Shown here in pieces: positions 15,095 to 24,128 of a stretch of DNA of 64,000 nt. The notes beneath the pieces were generated by a model. It worked only from the letters and a program-made list of their open reading frames with translations. It searched no databases and was not told where the DNA came from. This DNA is from Bradyrhizobium sp. WSM3983. Lineage in GTDB: Bacteria; Pseudomonadota; Alphaproteobacteria; Rhizobiales; Xanthobacteraceae. The stretch is taken from the NCBI RefSeq assembly GCF_000473045.1, contig NZ_KI421489.1, positions 62,192 to 126,191 on the forward strand. The letters run 5' to 3'. Made by a program: the position numbers and the translations under genes. Position 1 is the stretch's first letter; each line of letters opens with the position of its first letter.

Positions 15095-17101
15095 TTGACG
15101 TTGAGAGGTCACCGACATCGGTATTTGCGGAGGGCCACGGCGCTCGTCTCGGGCGTGCTCGTGTTTCCGGGTGCCAGCTTCGCTGCCGACCTGCCACTGA
15201 AGGCGCGCACTGCGAAAACAGTCTACGAGTGGACCGGCTTCTATGTCGGCGGCCACTTCGGCTACGGCGACGCGAGCTTCGGACCCGGCACCAATCCGTT
15301 GCCCGAGCAAGGCGTCGTCCTGCCCCACAGCGCAACCGGGCTCAGCGGGGGCTATCAGCTCGGCTACAACCGCCAGCTCGCCAACCGAATCGTGCTTGGA
15401 ATCGAGGCGGACTCCACGTTCACCGGCACGCGCGATATCGTCGCGCATGAACGATCGCCGACTCCGTTCAACACCACACTCGACTATGTCGGCACCGTGC
15501 GCGGCCGCATCGGTTATGCCTTCGACCGCTTCATGCCCTTCGTCACCGGCGGCTTCACCTGGGGCCACACGCATATCAACGTCAACGATGCCGACGGAGT
15601 CTCCGAGCTATTTCCGGTCGGAAAGTATCAGACCGGGTGGACCGCAGGCCTCGGCCTTGAATTCGCTGTCAGCGGCAATTGGACCGCGAAGGCCGAGTAC
15701 GATTACGTCGCGCTGTCGCGGCGAACCTACGATCTCAGCGGCTTTGGCCTCGGCAATGTCGATGTCGAACCGCGCGCTCACCTGTTCAAGCTCGGCCTGA
15801 ACTACCAGTTTGGCGATACGCCCTGGATGGCGCCCATCAACGGCAAGACGAAGTTGCCGGAGTCCAGCGACTGGAACGTTCACGCGCAGACGACCGTGCT
15901 GCCGCAGGGCTACGGGCCGATCCACTCGCCCTATGCCACTCCTCAAAGCCTGCCGGGCAGTGGCCAGTTTCAGGCGACATGGACCACGACGGCTTTCCTG
16001 GGTGCGCGTTTGTGGGACGGCGGCGAGTTCTATTTCAATCCCGAGCTGGCGCAGGGTTTTGGCATCAATGGCACGCTCGGGCTCGCCGGTTTCCCCAACG
16101 GCGAGGCGCAGAAGGCCGGCGCGGCGTTCCCGAAAATCCGCGCGCAGCGCTACTACTTCAAGCAGACTTTTGGTCTTGGCGGCGAGCAGGAAGAAGTTCC
16201 CGACGCTCCGAACCAGCTGGCCGGCAAGCGCGATATCGACCGCGTCACGCTGATCGTTGGCCGCTTCGCCGTGGGCGATTTCTTCGACGGCAATTCCTAC
16301 GCCAAGGATCCGCGCGCGGACTTCATGAACTGGGCGATGTGGGCCTCGGCCGCCTATGATTTTCCCGCCGACCTGCCCGGCTATACGCGCGGTGCCGTGG
16401 TCGAGCTCAATCGCAAGGACTGGGCCGTCCGCGGCGGACTGTTCCAGGTCCCCGATGCACCCAACAGTGATACGCTGGTCTACAAGACGGGCGGCGCGGT
16501 CGTCGAGTTCGAGGAGCGCCATTCGATCTTCGAGCAGCCCGGCAAGCTGCGTGTCGGCGTCTTCGCCAACAGCGGCAATACCGCGAACTATCGCGACGTG
16601 GTGGCGCTGGCCGCGGCCAATCCCGCGCTGGACATCAACGACATCGCGGTTGCGAACCGGCGCGACCGCTCCAAATACGGCTTCTACGTCAATCTCGAGC
16701 AGCAGCTCGTCAACGACGTCGGACTGTTCGTCCGCGCCAGCTGGAACGACGGCCAGAACCAGATCCTCTCCTTCACCGACATCGACCGCTGCCTGTCGGG
16801 CGGCCTGTCGATCAAGGGCAGCCGCTGGGGACGTGCGGACGACACGGTCGGCATCGGCGGCGCCATCAACGGCCTGTCGGCCGCGCATCGCGACTTCCTC
16901 GCCGCCGGCGGCACGGGTCTGCTGATCGGCGACGGCCAGCTCAACTATCGCACCGAACGCATTCTCGAGGCCTACTACGCCTATTCGGTGATCAAGGGCG
17001 TGACGCTGACCGCCGACTATCAGCTCGTGGTCAATCCCGCCTACAACGCGGACCGCGGTCCGGTCTCGATTGTTTCCGGCCGTCTGCACGCCGAGTTCTG
17101 A
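15095..17101 (+). CDS. Outer-membrane protein: Omp25/RopB-like barrel fused to OprB-like porin
   Basis: 668 residues from TTG 15095; GGGGGCGTAGG just upstream may be the ribosome site, but the start is uncertain. A signal peptide ends near FAADLPLKA. Residues about 40-240 form an OmpA-type eight-strand barrel like Omp25/RopB (WTGFYVGGHFGYG, GTVRGRIGYAF, LFKLGLNYQFGD). Residues about 255-668 resemble the OprB carbohydrate porin family (DWNVHAQTTVLPQGYG, FQATWTTTAFLGARLW) and end with Phe, as outer-membrane proteins do. The two barrels in one chain are the notable point. Likely role: envelope structure and uptake of small solutes. Confidence 0.88.
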   Translation: MTLRGHRHRYLRRATALVSGVLVFPGASFAADLPLKARTAKTVYEWTGFYVGGHFGYGDASFGPGTNPLPEQGVVLPHSATGLSGGYQLGYNRQLANRIVLGIEADSTFTGTRDIVAHERSPTPFNTTLDYVGTVRGRIGYAFDRFMPFVTGGFTWGHTHINVNDADGVSELFPVGKYQTGWTAGLGLEFAVSGNWTAKAEYDYVALSRRTYDLSGFGLGNVDVEPRAHLFKLGLNYQFGDTPWMAPINGKTKLPESSDWNVHAQTTVLPQGYGPIHSPYATPQSLPGSGQFQATWTTTAFLGARLWDGGEFYFNPELAQGFGINGTLGLAGFPNGEAQKAGAAFPKIRAQRYYFKQTFGLGGEQEEVPDAPNQLAGKRDIDRVTLIVGRFAVGDFFDGNSYAKDPRADFMNWAMWASAAYDFPADLPGYTRGAVVELNRKDWAVRGGLFQVPDAPNSDTLVYKTGGAVVEFEERHSIFEQPGKLRVGVFANSGNTANYRDVVALAAANPALDINDIAVANRRDRSKYGFYVNLEQQLVNDVGLFVRASWNDGQNQILSFTDIDRCLSGGLSIKGSRWGRADDTVGIGGAINGLSAAHRDFLAAGGTGLLIGDGQLNYRTERILEAYYAYSVIKGVTLTADYQLVVNPAYNADRGPVSIVSGRLHAEF

Positions 17102-17226
17102 GCCTCAAGCCCAGTTCCAGCCCGGTGCGACAATTTGGGCGGAACCGGCAAATCGCGTGTCGAGTTCATATATGGTGCACTCGGGCCGGCGTCCGCCGGA
17201 CCCGATTCTCCATTTCATTGCGCAAA

Positions 17227-18525
17227 ATGCTGTCCGTCGAACTTCTCATCGTCGTCGTCCTGATCGTCATCAACGGTCTGCTCTCCATGTCGGAGCTCGC
17301 CGTGGTCTCGTCCCGCCCCGCCAGGCTGTCGCTGCTCGCCGCCAAGGGCGTGCGCGGTGCCGAGCGCGCGCTGCGGCTTGCGGCCGACCCCGGAAAATTC
17401 CTGTCGACGGTGCAGATCGGCATCACGCTGGTCGGCGTGCTCTCGGGTGCGTTCTCGGGCGCGACGCTTGGGCAGCGGCTGACGCAATGGCTGATGGAGC
17501 TCGGCCTGTCGTCGGGTGTCGCCGACATCGTCGGCGTCGGCATCGTCGTCACGCTCATCACCTATGCGACCCTGATCGTCGGCGAGCTGGTGCCGAAGCA
17601 GGTGGCGCTGCGCGACCCTGAAAGCATCGCGGTCAAGGTCGCGCCGGCGATGGACGTGCTTGCGAAGGTCTCGCTGCCGCTCGTCTTCCTGCTCGACGTC
17701 TCGGGCAAGCTGATCCTCACGCTGCTCGGCCGCGGCGGCAAGGCCGAGGAGAAGGTGTCGGAGGACGAGATCCATCATCTCGTCAGCGAAGCCGAGAGCG
17801 CGGGCGTGCTGGAGTCGGGCGAAAAGGAGATGATCGCGGGCGTGATGCGGCTCGGCGACCGGCCGGTCGGCGCGATCATGACGCCGCGTACGGAGGTCAA
17901 CGAGATCGACCTGCGCGATCCACCGGAGACCATTCAAGCGACCATCGCAAAGAGCCCGCATTCGCGCTTTCCTGTCTCGGACGGCGATCGCGACAAGCCG
18001 ATCGGCGTGCTTCAGGCCAAGGACCTGCTGGTCGCCTACATGAACGAACGCACGCCGGATCTGCGCGCGCTTGTTCGCGAGGCGCCGGGGATTCCCGCGT
18101 CAGCAGACGCCCGCGATGTGCTGGCGATCCTGAAAGCTGCTCCGGTTCATGTCGGCCTTGTCTATGACGAATACGGCGCCTTCGAGGGCGTGGTGACGAC
18201 GGCCGACATCCTCGAGTCGATCGTCGGCGCCTTCCATTCCGAAGAAGGCCCGCCGGAGCCGGCCTATGTCAGACGCGCGGACGACACACTCCTCGTCTCA
18301 GGCTGGATGCCCGTCGACGAGTTCGGCGAGCTTCTCAGCGTCGAGCTGCCGCCGCATCACCGCTACAACACGGTGGCAGGCCTCGTGCTGCAGCAATTCA
18401 CAGTGCTGCCCAATGTCGGCGACGCCTTCGACTTCGCCGGCTGGCACATCGAGGTGGTCGATCTCGACGGCAGGAGGATCGACAAGATTTTGGCGAGCCG
18501 GCTCGGTGAAGTCGTGACGGGGTGA
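17227..18525 (+). CDS. CNNM/CBS domain protein (CorC/HlyC-type hemolysin family)
   Basis: 432 residues from ATG 17227. A DUF21/CNNM membrane domain with about four segments occupies residues 1-185 (LLIVVVLIVINGLLSMSELA). A CBS pair follows at about 205-325 (GAIMTPRTEVNEIDL, GVVTTADILESIVG), then a CorC_HlyC domain at about 345-425 (WMPVDEFGELL, TVAGLVLQQF). The family is linked to magnesium and cobalt efflux or resistance rather than hemolysis. It is transcribed alone, 125 bases after the porin. Confidence 0.92.
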   Translation: MLSVELLIVVVLIVINGLLSMSELAVVSSRPARLSLLAAKGVRGAERALRLAADPGKFLSTVQIGITLVGVLSGAFSGATLGQRLTQWLMELGLSSGVADIVGVGIVVTLITYATLIVGELVPKQVALRDPESIAVKVAPAMDVLAKVSLPLVFLLDVSGKLILTLLGRGGKAEEKVSEDEIHHLVSEAESAGVLESGEKEMIAGVMRLGDRPVGAIMTPRTEVNEIDLRDPPETIQATIAKSPHSRFPVSDGDRDKPIGVLQAKDLLVAYMNERTPDLRALVREAPGIPASADARDVLAILKAAPVHVGLVYDEYGAFEGVVTTADILESIVGAFHSEEGPPEPAYVRRADDTLLVSGWMPVDEFGELLSVELPPHHRYNTVAGLVLQQFTVLPNVGDAFDFAGWHIEVVDLDGRRIDKILASRLGEVVTG

Positions 18526-18572
18526 GCGAACGGTGATGTGCTAGAACGCAGGACGGCGCATCAAGCTCCACT

Positions 18573-18705
18573 CGTCGTCCCGGCGAAGGCCGGGACCCAT
18601 AACCACAAAATTGAATTTTGCGAAGTCTGGTAGTTGCGCGGTACTGCTGCCTGCGCATGCTCGATAAATCACGCGGTATGGGTCCCGGCCTTCGCCGGGA
18701 CGACG
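18573..18705. repeat. Long inverted repeat, CCCGGCGAAGGCCGGG family, copy 1
   Basis: The left arm (18573-18601) and right arm (18677-18705) are reverse complements over 29 bases, both containing CCCGGCGAAGGCCGGGACCC on one strand. The 75-base centre is less conserved. The element fills the gap between the convergent CNNM and PilZ genes. It is the same family as 30981, 33466, 55521, 57991 and 62297. Confidence 0.95.
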
Positions 18706-18737
18706 CCGAATCTGTTGCGCGAGCTCGCGCCAAACCC

Positions 18738-18977
18738 TCACCCGAACCGCACCCCGATCCGCTTTTCCTTGCGCCACACCACGGTGCAGGGCAGATGCGC
18801 TCCGTCGGCCTTGACGGACAGGGTGAAGTGCTCGGGAATTCCGACCGGGCTGGTGACATCCAGCGCCGCGCCGATGTCCGAAAAATTGCGGACGGTGCAG
18901 TCGATCGCGCCGCCGCCGAACTTGATGGTTCCGGCTTTCAATACACGATGCCTAGTTTTGTCACGCCGTTCATCCAT
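18738..18977 (-). CDS. PilZ domain protein
   Basis: 79 residues forming a single PilZ domain. The N-terminal RDKTRHRVLKAG carries the RxxxR-type c-di-GMP-binding motif (RHRVLKAG region), followed by CTVRNFSDIGAALDV (the D/NxSxxG motif) and CTVVWRKEKRIGVRF at the end. It probably binds c-di-GMP and regulates motility or exopolysaccharide by protein contact. It is a single-gene unit. Confidence 0.88.
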   Translation of the reverse strand: MDERRDKTRHRVLKAGTIKFGGGAIDCTVRNFSDIGAALDVTSPVGIPEHFTLSVKADGAHLPCTVVWRKEKRIGVRFG

Positions 18978-19084
18978 GGGGCCAATTTACACCCAAAGCT
19001 GACACAGACGTTAAAGCGCTACCCTACCCTTCACAAATTTCGCGCCGCCGCAGGAGCAGGCGGATCATCCGGTGGGCCGGGCGC

Positions 19085-20794
19085 TCACAGCGCCGGCTGA
19101 AACGAATCCGTCCGCGCCATCCGCCAGGCGTCGCGAAACCGAGGGTCTTCCGTGCCTTCGAGCAGCTCGCCCCGGCGCAGCGGCGGATAGAGCTGAGCGA
19201 AGGATTGCACATGAGTCGTCGATGTCCGCTGGCTGAAGTGGATCGGGCGCAGTTGCTGCGGATGCTCGAGGCCCGCCGCGGCGATCAACTCGGTCAGCGA
19301 GTGCAACGTCGCGTGGTGATAATTGTGCACGCGGTCGATCTTGAGCGGCACATACAGCGCGCGCGCCCGCGTCGGGTCCTGGGTCGCAACCCCGGTCGGG
19401 CAGCGGTCGGTGTGGCAACTCAGCGACTGGATGCAGCCGAGCGAGAACATGAAGCCGCGCGCCGAATTGCACCAGTCGGCGCCGATCGCCATCGCGCGCG
19501 CCATGTCGAAAGCGGTGGCGATCTTGCCGGACGCACCGAGCTTGATGCGATCGCGCGCATTGATGCCGACCAGCGCGTTGTGGACGAAATTGACGCCTTC
19601 GCGCATCGGCATGCCCAGGTGATCCATGAACTCCAGCGGCGCGGCACCGGTGCCGCCCTCGTTGCCGTCGACGACGATGAAGTCCGGATAGATCCCGGTT
19701 TCCAGCATCGCCTTGCAGATCGCCAGAAACTCCCAGGGATGGCCGATGCAGAGCTTGAAGCCGGCCGGCTTGCCACCGGAGAGCTTTCGCATCTCGGCGA
19801 TGAACTGCATCATGCCTGTCGGCGTGGAGAAGGCGCGGTGCGAGGCCGGCGATATGCAGTCCTCGCCCATCGAGACGCCGCGGATCTTGGAGATCTCCTC
19901 GGAGACTTTCGCCGCCGGCAGCACGCCGCCATGACCGGGCTTGGCGCCCTGGCTGATCTTCAGCTCGACCATCTTGATCTGGTCCTGGCTCGCGACCCGC
20001 GCGAACGCATCGGGATCGAAGGTGCCGTCGAGATGGCGGCATCCGAAATAGCCGGAGCCGATTTCCCAGATGATGTCGCCGCCCATCTCGGCGTGATAGG
20101 GGCTGAAGCCGCCCTCGCCGGTGTCATGGGCGAAGCCGCCCTTCTTGGCGCCGGCATTGAGCGCCCGCACCGCGTTCGGGCTGAGCGCGCCAAAGCTCAT
20201 CGCCGAGATGTTGAACACCGAGGCCGAATAGGGCTTTGCGCAATCCGGCCCCCCGATGGTGACGCGAAACTTCTGCTCGGCATGCGCTTTCGGCGACACC
20301 GAGTGATGCATCCACTCATAGCCCTCGCGATAGACGTCCTCCTGGGTGCCGAACGGACGCTTGTCGAGCTGCATCTTGGCGCGCTGATAGACCACCGCGC
20401 GAATGTCGCGCGAGAACGGCATGCCGTCCTTCTCGCTCTCGAAGAAATACTGCCGCATCTCCGGCCTGATCTCTTCGAGCAGAAAGCGGATGTGCGCCGA
20501 GATCGGGTAGTTGCGCAGAACCGCATGGCCCTTTTGCATGAGATCGCGGACGCCGAGAACCGTCAGCGCGCCGAAGATCGCAATCGGGATCAGGAGGATG
20601 CCGAAGATCTTGCGGTCGGCGATGCCGATGCCGATCAGGAGCGCGGTGACGACCGCGCAGATCGTCAGGATGATGAAGCGCGGAGAGAAAGGAAGCAGCA
20701 GCGTTTCCATCATCCCCTCTTCCGCCAGCGGCAGGCGCTTGGGTGATGGGGGGTTGGGCGCTTCCTGCATGTTGTTGTCGGCCACGATTCCCAT
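19085..20794 (-). CDS. FMN-binding glutamate synthase family protein
   Basis: 569 residues. Two N-terminal membrane segments (about 37-58 and 62-85; FIILTICAVVTALLIGIGIA, then IFGILLIPIAIFGALTVLG) precede a glutamate-synthase central domain: SAMSFGALSPNAVRALNAGA, GGDIIWEIGSGYFGCR, KISQGAKPGHGGVLP, DGNEGGTGAAP. The CIQSLSCHTDRCPTG segment supplies the 3Fe-4S cysteines. The amidotransferase domain is missing, so it is not a complete glutamate synthase. The actual substrate is unknown. An ATG at 20713 is an alternative start. Confidence 0.92.
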   Translation of the reverse strand: MGIVADNNMQEAPNPPSPKRLPLAEEGMMETLLLPFSPRFIILTICAVVTALLIGIGIADRKIFGILLIPIAIFGALTVLGVRDLMQKGHAVLRNYPISAHIRFLLEEIRPEMRQYFFESEKDGMPFSRDIRAVVYQRAKMQLDKRPFGTQEDVYREGYEWMHHSVSPKAHAEQKFRVTIGGPDCAKPYSASVFNISAMSFGALSPNAVRALNAGAKKGGFAHDTGEGGFSPYHAEMGGDIIWEIGSGYFGCRHLDGTFDPDAFARVASQDQIKMVELKISQGAKPGHGGVLPAAKVSEEISKIRGVSMGEDCISPASHRAFSTPTGMMQFIAEMRKLSGGKPAGFKLCIGHPWEFLAICKAMLETGIYPDFIVVDGNEGGTGAAPLEFMDHLGMPMREGVNFVHNALVGINARDRIKLGASGKIATAFDMARAMAIGADWCNSARGFMFSLGCIQSLSCHTDRCPTGVATQDPTRARALYVPLKIDRVHNYHHATLHSLTELIAAAGLEHPQQLRPIHFSQRTSTTHVQSFAQLYPPLRRGELLEGTEDPRFRDAWRMARTDSFQPAL

Positions 20795-20957
20795 CCTCTC
20801 GCCAGCATGAGGCGATACGATACGCCTGCGCCTGTCATACGGATATGACGTGGCGCTTGTTTCAGGCTAGCGAATTTGACCGGGACAAATCAATCAGCCC
20901 GATGGGCGGGCTGCTGCAATGCAGCATAGGTAAGGATGGAAAGCGGCCGCAGTTGAC

Positions 20958-20999
20958 CTGTCCATCCCGGGCAAGCGTAAGCGCAGACCCGGGACCAAA
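20958..20999. repeat. Single arm of the long inverted-repeat family (fragment)
   Basis: The stretch around CCCGGGCAAGCGTAAGCGCAG followed by ACCCGGGACC (20965-20997) resembles the variant arm seen at 31081-31114 and 55524-55560. No partner arm is present, so it is a remnant in the 247-base gap between the flavoprotein and ferredoxin reductase genes. Confidence 0.55.
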
Positions 21000-21041
21000 G
21001 GACTCTGGGCTGGGAGAGCAGATGGTGGCAGCGAACCGCGC

Positions 21042-21815
21042 TTACCGCTCGACGAACGCCTTCTCGATCACGAAATGGCCGGGCTTGTTGCCGGAGCCTT
21101 CGATGAAATCGCGGCCTTCGAACATCACCTTGAGCTCTTCGAGCATCGCCGGGCTGCCGCACATCATGACGCGGTCGGTTGCGATGTCGAGCGGGCCCTG
21201 GCCGATGTCGTTGAAGATCTGCCCGGAGTTGATGAGGTCGGTAATGCGGCCGCGATTGCGGAACGGCTCGCGGGTCACGGTCGGATAATAGATCAGCTTG
21301 TCCGCGAGCAGCTCGCCGAACAGCTCGTCCTCGCGCAAATTCGCGACGAGCTTCTCGCCGTAAGCGAGCTCGGAGACCTGGCGGCAGCCGTGGACCAGCA
21401 CGATGCTCTCGAACTGGTCATAGACCTCGGGGTCCTTGATCAGGCTCGCGAACGGCGCGAGGCCGGTGCCGGTCGAGAGCAGCATCAGCCGCTTGCCGGG
21501 AATGAGGTTGTCGGTGATCAACGTGCCGGTCGCCTTGCGCCCGACCAGGATGATGTCGCCTTCCTTGATCTTCTGCAGGCGCGAGGTCAGCGGACCGTCC
21601 TGCACCTTGATCGAGAAGAACTCGAGCTCTTCCTCGTGATTGGCGCTGGCCATGCTGTAGGCACGCAACAGCGGCCGGCCGTCGACCTCGAGGCCGATCA
21701 TCGCGAACTGGCCGTTCTGGAAGCGGAAGCCGGTGTCGCGCGTGGCGCGGAAGCTGAACAGCGTGTCGGTCCAGTGCTGGACGGAAAGAACCTTCTCTCG
21801 GTAAAACGCGCTCAT
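21042..21815 (-). CDS. fpr: Ferredoxin--NADP reductase
   Basis: 257 residues from ATG 21815; the upstream frame to 21944 lacks protein character. FAD binding RAYSMAS at about residues 50-56, NADP-binding TGTGLAPF at about 115-122 and a C-terminal KPGHFVIEKAFVER are diagnostic of the bacterial Fpr subclass. It exchanges electrons between NADPH and ferredoxin or flavodoxin in the cytoplasm, for biosynthesis or oxidative defence. Transcribed alone; the 386-base gap upstream separates it from a divergent gene. Confidence 0.95.
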   Translation of the reverse strand: MSAFYREKVLSVQHWTDTLFSFRATRDTGFRFQNGQFAMIGLEVDGRPLLRAYSMASANHEEELEFFSIKVQDGPLTSRLQKIKEGDIILVGRKATGTLITDNLIPGKRLMLLSTGTGLAPFASLIKDPEVYDQFESIVLVHGCRQVSELAYGEKLVANLREDELFGELLADKLIYYPTVTREPFRNRGRITDLINSGQIFNDIGQGPLDIATDRVMMCGSPAMLEELKVMFEGRDFIEGSGNKPGHFVIEKAFVER

Positions 21816-22201
21816 GATTTTCGATATTCCGAATAATTGCGGTTTTAGGGCAAAAGCGTTGCCCGGCCCTGAAAACGGGCGGACACCATTGCCATGGCGG
21901 AGGATTTCGCGTGTGTGATCTACGCCATTGAGACCAATAATCAACCTCGTTCCGGATACAATTGATGCCGGTCAAAGCGGCATTTGCGGCGGAAATGGCC
22001 ACATCATTAACGGATCTGCTGTTCGAGGCGTGTAGAGGGCAATTTCTTTTCCCTTTCAGGCGCGAAAGCAGCACTTAATTTCCATCCAGCTCGCGAGAAT
22101 TTCATTAAGAATAGCTCTGACTTTCATCCCCGGTTTGGCGCCGTTTCCCGCATTTTTGCGGCTTTTGGCGACAGGAACGATCAGGACAAGCGACTGAACA
22201 C
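21816..22201. other. 386-base divergent intergenic region
   Basis: No convincing gene lies here. It must hold promoters for fpr (leftward) and the ATP-grasp gene (rightward). It is AT-richer than the flanks in patches such as 22070-22115. A short hairpin CCGGTCAAAGCGGC near 21967 is unremarkable. I see no recognisable operator. Confidence 0.5.
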
Positions 22202-23005
22202 ATGGCGGCAAGCGGCGAGCGGATATTCGTCCAGTCGATCAGGAGCTATGGCGGCCGCCATGGCATCGACGTCGATGTCCGCGCCGGCGGCTGGCTGATC
22301 GCGATGCGCCGTGGCGAGATGCGCCGCTTCGCCTTCGGCTACGACATCGGCCTCAACGGCGCGATCGCGCATCGCCTCGCCAACGACAAATCGGCAACCG
22401 CCGAGGCGCTGTCGCTTCAGGGCGTGCCCTGCATTCCGCATCACCTCTTCCTCAACCCGAAGCTGGGCGAGAAGGTTGTTGGCGTCGCCTGGCGAGAGAC
22501 CATGCTGGGGCTGCTTCACGACAATCCGCAAGGCGTGGTGGTGAAGCCCAACGAGGGGACGTCAGGACGATCGGTCTTCAGGGTGACGACGGAGATGGAG
22601 CTCGACCACGCGGCTGGCGAAGTCTTCTCGATGAGCACAGGGCTGGTGATCTCGCCTTATGTCGAGATCGAGGACGAGGTCCGCGTGATCCTGCTCGATG
22701 AGGTGCCCTTCGTCGTCTACAGCAAGCAGCGCGGCTCGGATTGGCGTCACAATCTCGATGCCGGCGCAAAGCCCGTGCTGCTGGAGGACGGCGAGGTCCG
22801 CACGGCGTGCGTGAAGCTCGCGACCAGCGCGGCGAGCGCTATCGGAATCGTCTTTGCGTCAATTGACGTGGTGCGCGTGGATGGCGCCTGGCGCGTGCTG
22901 GAGATCAATTCCGGCGTGATGATGGAGGCGCTGGCGAAGCTGCATCCGGAACTGGTGCAGGCGACATATGACTCGGCGCTGGACCGGGTGTTTGGAAGAA
23001 AATAG
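22202..23005 (+). CDS. ATP-grasp domain protein
   Basis: 267 residues. The fold reads as an ATP-grasp ligase: VVVKPNEGTSGRSVFRV at about 112-128 gives the ATP-binding lysine and the loop, VISPYVEIEDEVRVILLDEVP the central strand and VLEINSGVMME the metal-binding acidic residue and Asn. It resembles RimK or cyanophycin-synthetase-type enzymes that join an amino acid to a carboxylate. The N-terminal half has no carbamoyl or biotin region. The substrate is unknown. The gene stands alone. Confidence 0.8.
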   Translation: MAASGERIFVQSIRSYGGRHGIDVDVRAGGWLIAMRRGEMRRFAFGYDIGLNGAIAHRLANDKSATAEALSLQGVPCIPHHLFLNPKLGEKVVGVAWRETMLGLLHDNPQGVVVKPNEGTSGRSVFRVTTEMELDHAAGEVFSMSTGLVISPYVEIEDEVRVILLDEVPFVVYSKQRGSDWRHNLDAGAKPVLLEDGEVRTACVKLATSAASAIGIVFASIDVVRVDGAWRVLEINSGVMMEALAKLHPELVQATYDSALDRVFGRK

Positions 23006-23022
23006 TAGCCGCGAACTCGCTG

Positions 23023-23183
23023 CACCCTCCCCTGGAGGGGGAGGGTCGGCTCACGTTGAGCGCAGCGAAATGTGCGACGGGGTGGAGTGACGGTCTCGCC
23101 GCATCCAACAGTGCCCGTGGGGAGAGATCATCCCACCCCGCCCGCGCTTCGCGCGAGCGACCCTCCCCCTCCAGGGGAGGGTG
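23023..23183. repeat. Palindromic intergenic repeat, CCCTCCCC family
   Basis: The 26-base arms 23023-23048 and 23158-23183 are perfect reverse complements (containing CACCCTCCCCTGGAGGGGG). It lies between the convergent ATP-grasp and binding-protein genes and could serve as a bidirectional terminator. Confidence 0.9.
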
Positions 23184-23195
23184 AGAAGATCGCCG

Positions 23196-24116
23196 CTAGT
23201 TATTCGCGCTCGCCGAATCGTCCATCGCTTTAAACGCTTCTTCCAGTTGCAGCGAGATCGGCACGTTCATTTTCTCGCCGGTCGGCATGCGTGCGATGAA
23301 CCATTTGTTGTAGAGCGGCACGAGGTCATGGTTGGAGCCGAGCTTGCGGAAGGTGCGGTCGACGACGGCCGCGAGTTGCGGATCGCCCTTGCGGAACATG
23401 ATGCCGTAGGGATCGTAGGACAGATAGTCGCCGGTGACGCGGAATTTGTCTTGCGATTTGTGGCGCACGATCAGGCCCGACAGCAAGATGTCGTCGGTCG
23501 CGAACGCGTCGGCCTTGCCGTCGACCAGCATCTGGTATGACTGCTCGTGATCGGCGCCGACGACGATGTTCAACCCGAGCGACGACTTCTTGTCGGCCGC
23601 CTGGACCGCCTGCTCGTTGGTGGTGCCCTTCGTCACCACGATGGTCTTGCCCTTCAGGTCCGTCAGCGACTGGACCTTGGAGGCCTTCGGCACCATCAAC
23701 TTGGTGCCGGCAACGAACATCAGCGGCGAGAAGGCAACACGTTTGCCGCGCTCGGAATTGGCCGTGGTCGAGCCGCATTCCAGATCGATCTTGTTCTGAA
23801 GCACGGCGTCGATGCGGTCGTCCGAGGTAACCTTGACGTAGTCGATCTTCAGATTGGCGTCGTCGACCTCGACGCCGATCTCCTCGACGATGGCCTCGCA
23901 CAATTCGAGGCTGTACCCGATCGGGCGGTTGGCCTGGTCGAGGAAGGAGAACGGCGGCGAGCTCTCGCGATAGCCGAGCCGCACGGTGTGACTGCTCTTG
24001 ATGGCTGACAGCGTCGGGCTAAGCCCTTCGCTGCCGCCGGTCTGGGCGGAGGCGCTGGTTGCCAGCAAACACGCTGCCAGCAACAGACCGCCCGAAATCG
24101 CTGTCAAAGGGCGCAT
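23196..24116 (-). CDS. Amino-acid-type periplasmic binding protein (family 3)
   Basis: 306 residues with a signal peptide (AISGGLLLAACLLATSASA). The family 3 pattern is clear: VRLGYRESSPPFSFLDQANRPIGYSLELCEAI, then DLECGSTTANSERGKRVAFS and DLKGKTIVVTKGTTNEQ. It most resembles glutamate/aspartate-binding proteins of the GltI type. No ABC permease or ATPase is nearby. Instead it follows a DAACS symporter gene on the same strand by 12 bases, so the two are probably one operon. See findings. Confidence 0.9.
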   Translation of the reverse strand: MRPLTAISGGLLLAACLLATSASAQTGGSEGLSPTLSAIKSSHTVRLGYRESSPPFSFLDQANRPIGYSLELCEAIVEEIGVEVDDANLKIDYVKVTSDDRIDAVLQNKIDLECGSTTANSERGKRVAFSPLMFVAGTKLMVPKASKVQSLTDLKGKTIVVTKGTTNEQAVQAADKKSSLGLNIVVGADHEQSYQMLVDGKADAFATDDILLSGLIVRHKSQDKFRVTGDYLSYDPYGIMFRKGDPQLAAVVDRTFRKLGSNHDLVPLYNKWFIARMPTGEKMNVPISLQLEEAFKAMDDSASANN

Positions 24117-24128
24117 GACCCACTCCCG

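Noticed and set aside
18573-18705. Inverted repeats considered as insertion-sequence ends or CRISPR repeats
   Set aside because: No transposase lies between the arms, the arms are not regularly repeated with spacers, and copies are always short and between genes.
20958-20999. A possible small gene or riboswitch in the 247-base gap upstream of the FMN glutamate-synthase-like gene
   Set aside because: The only structure is a single arm of the repeat family; no conserved riboswitch core or reading frame is seen.
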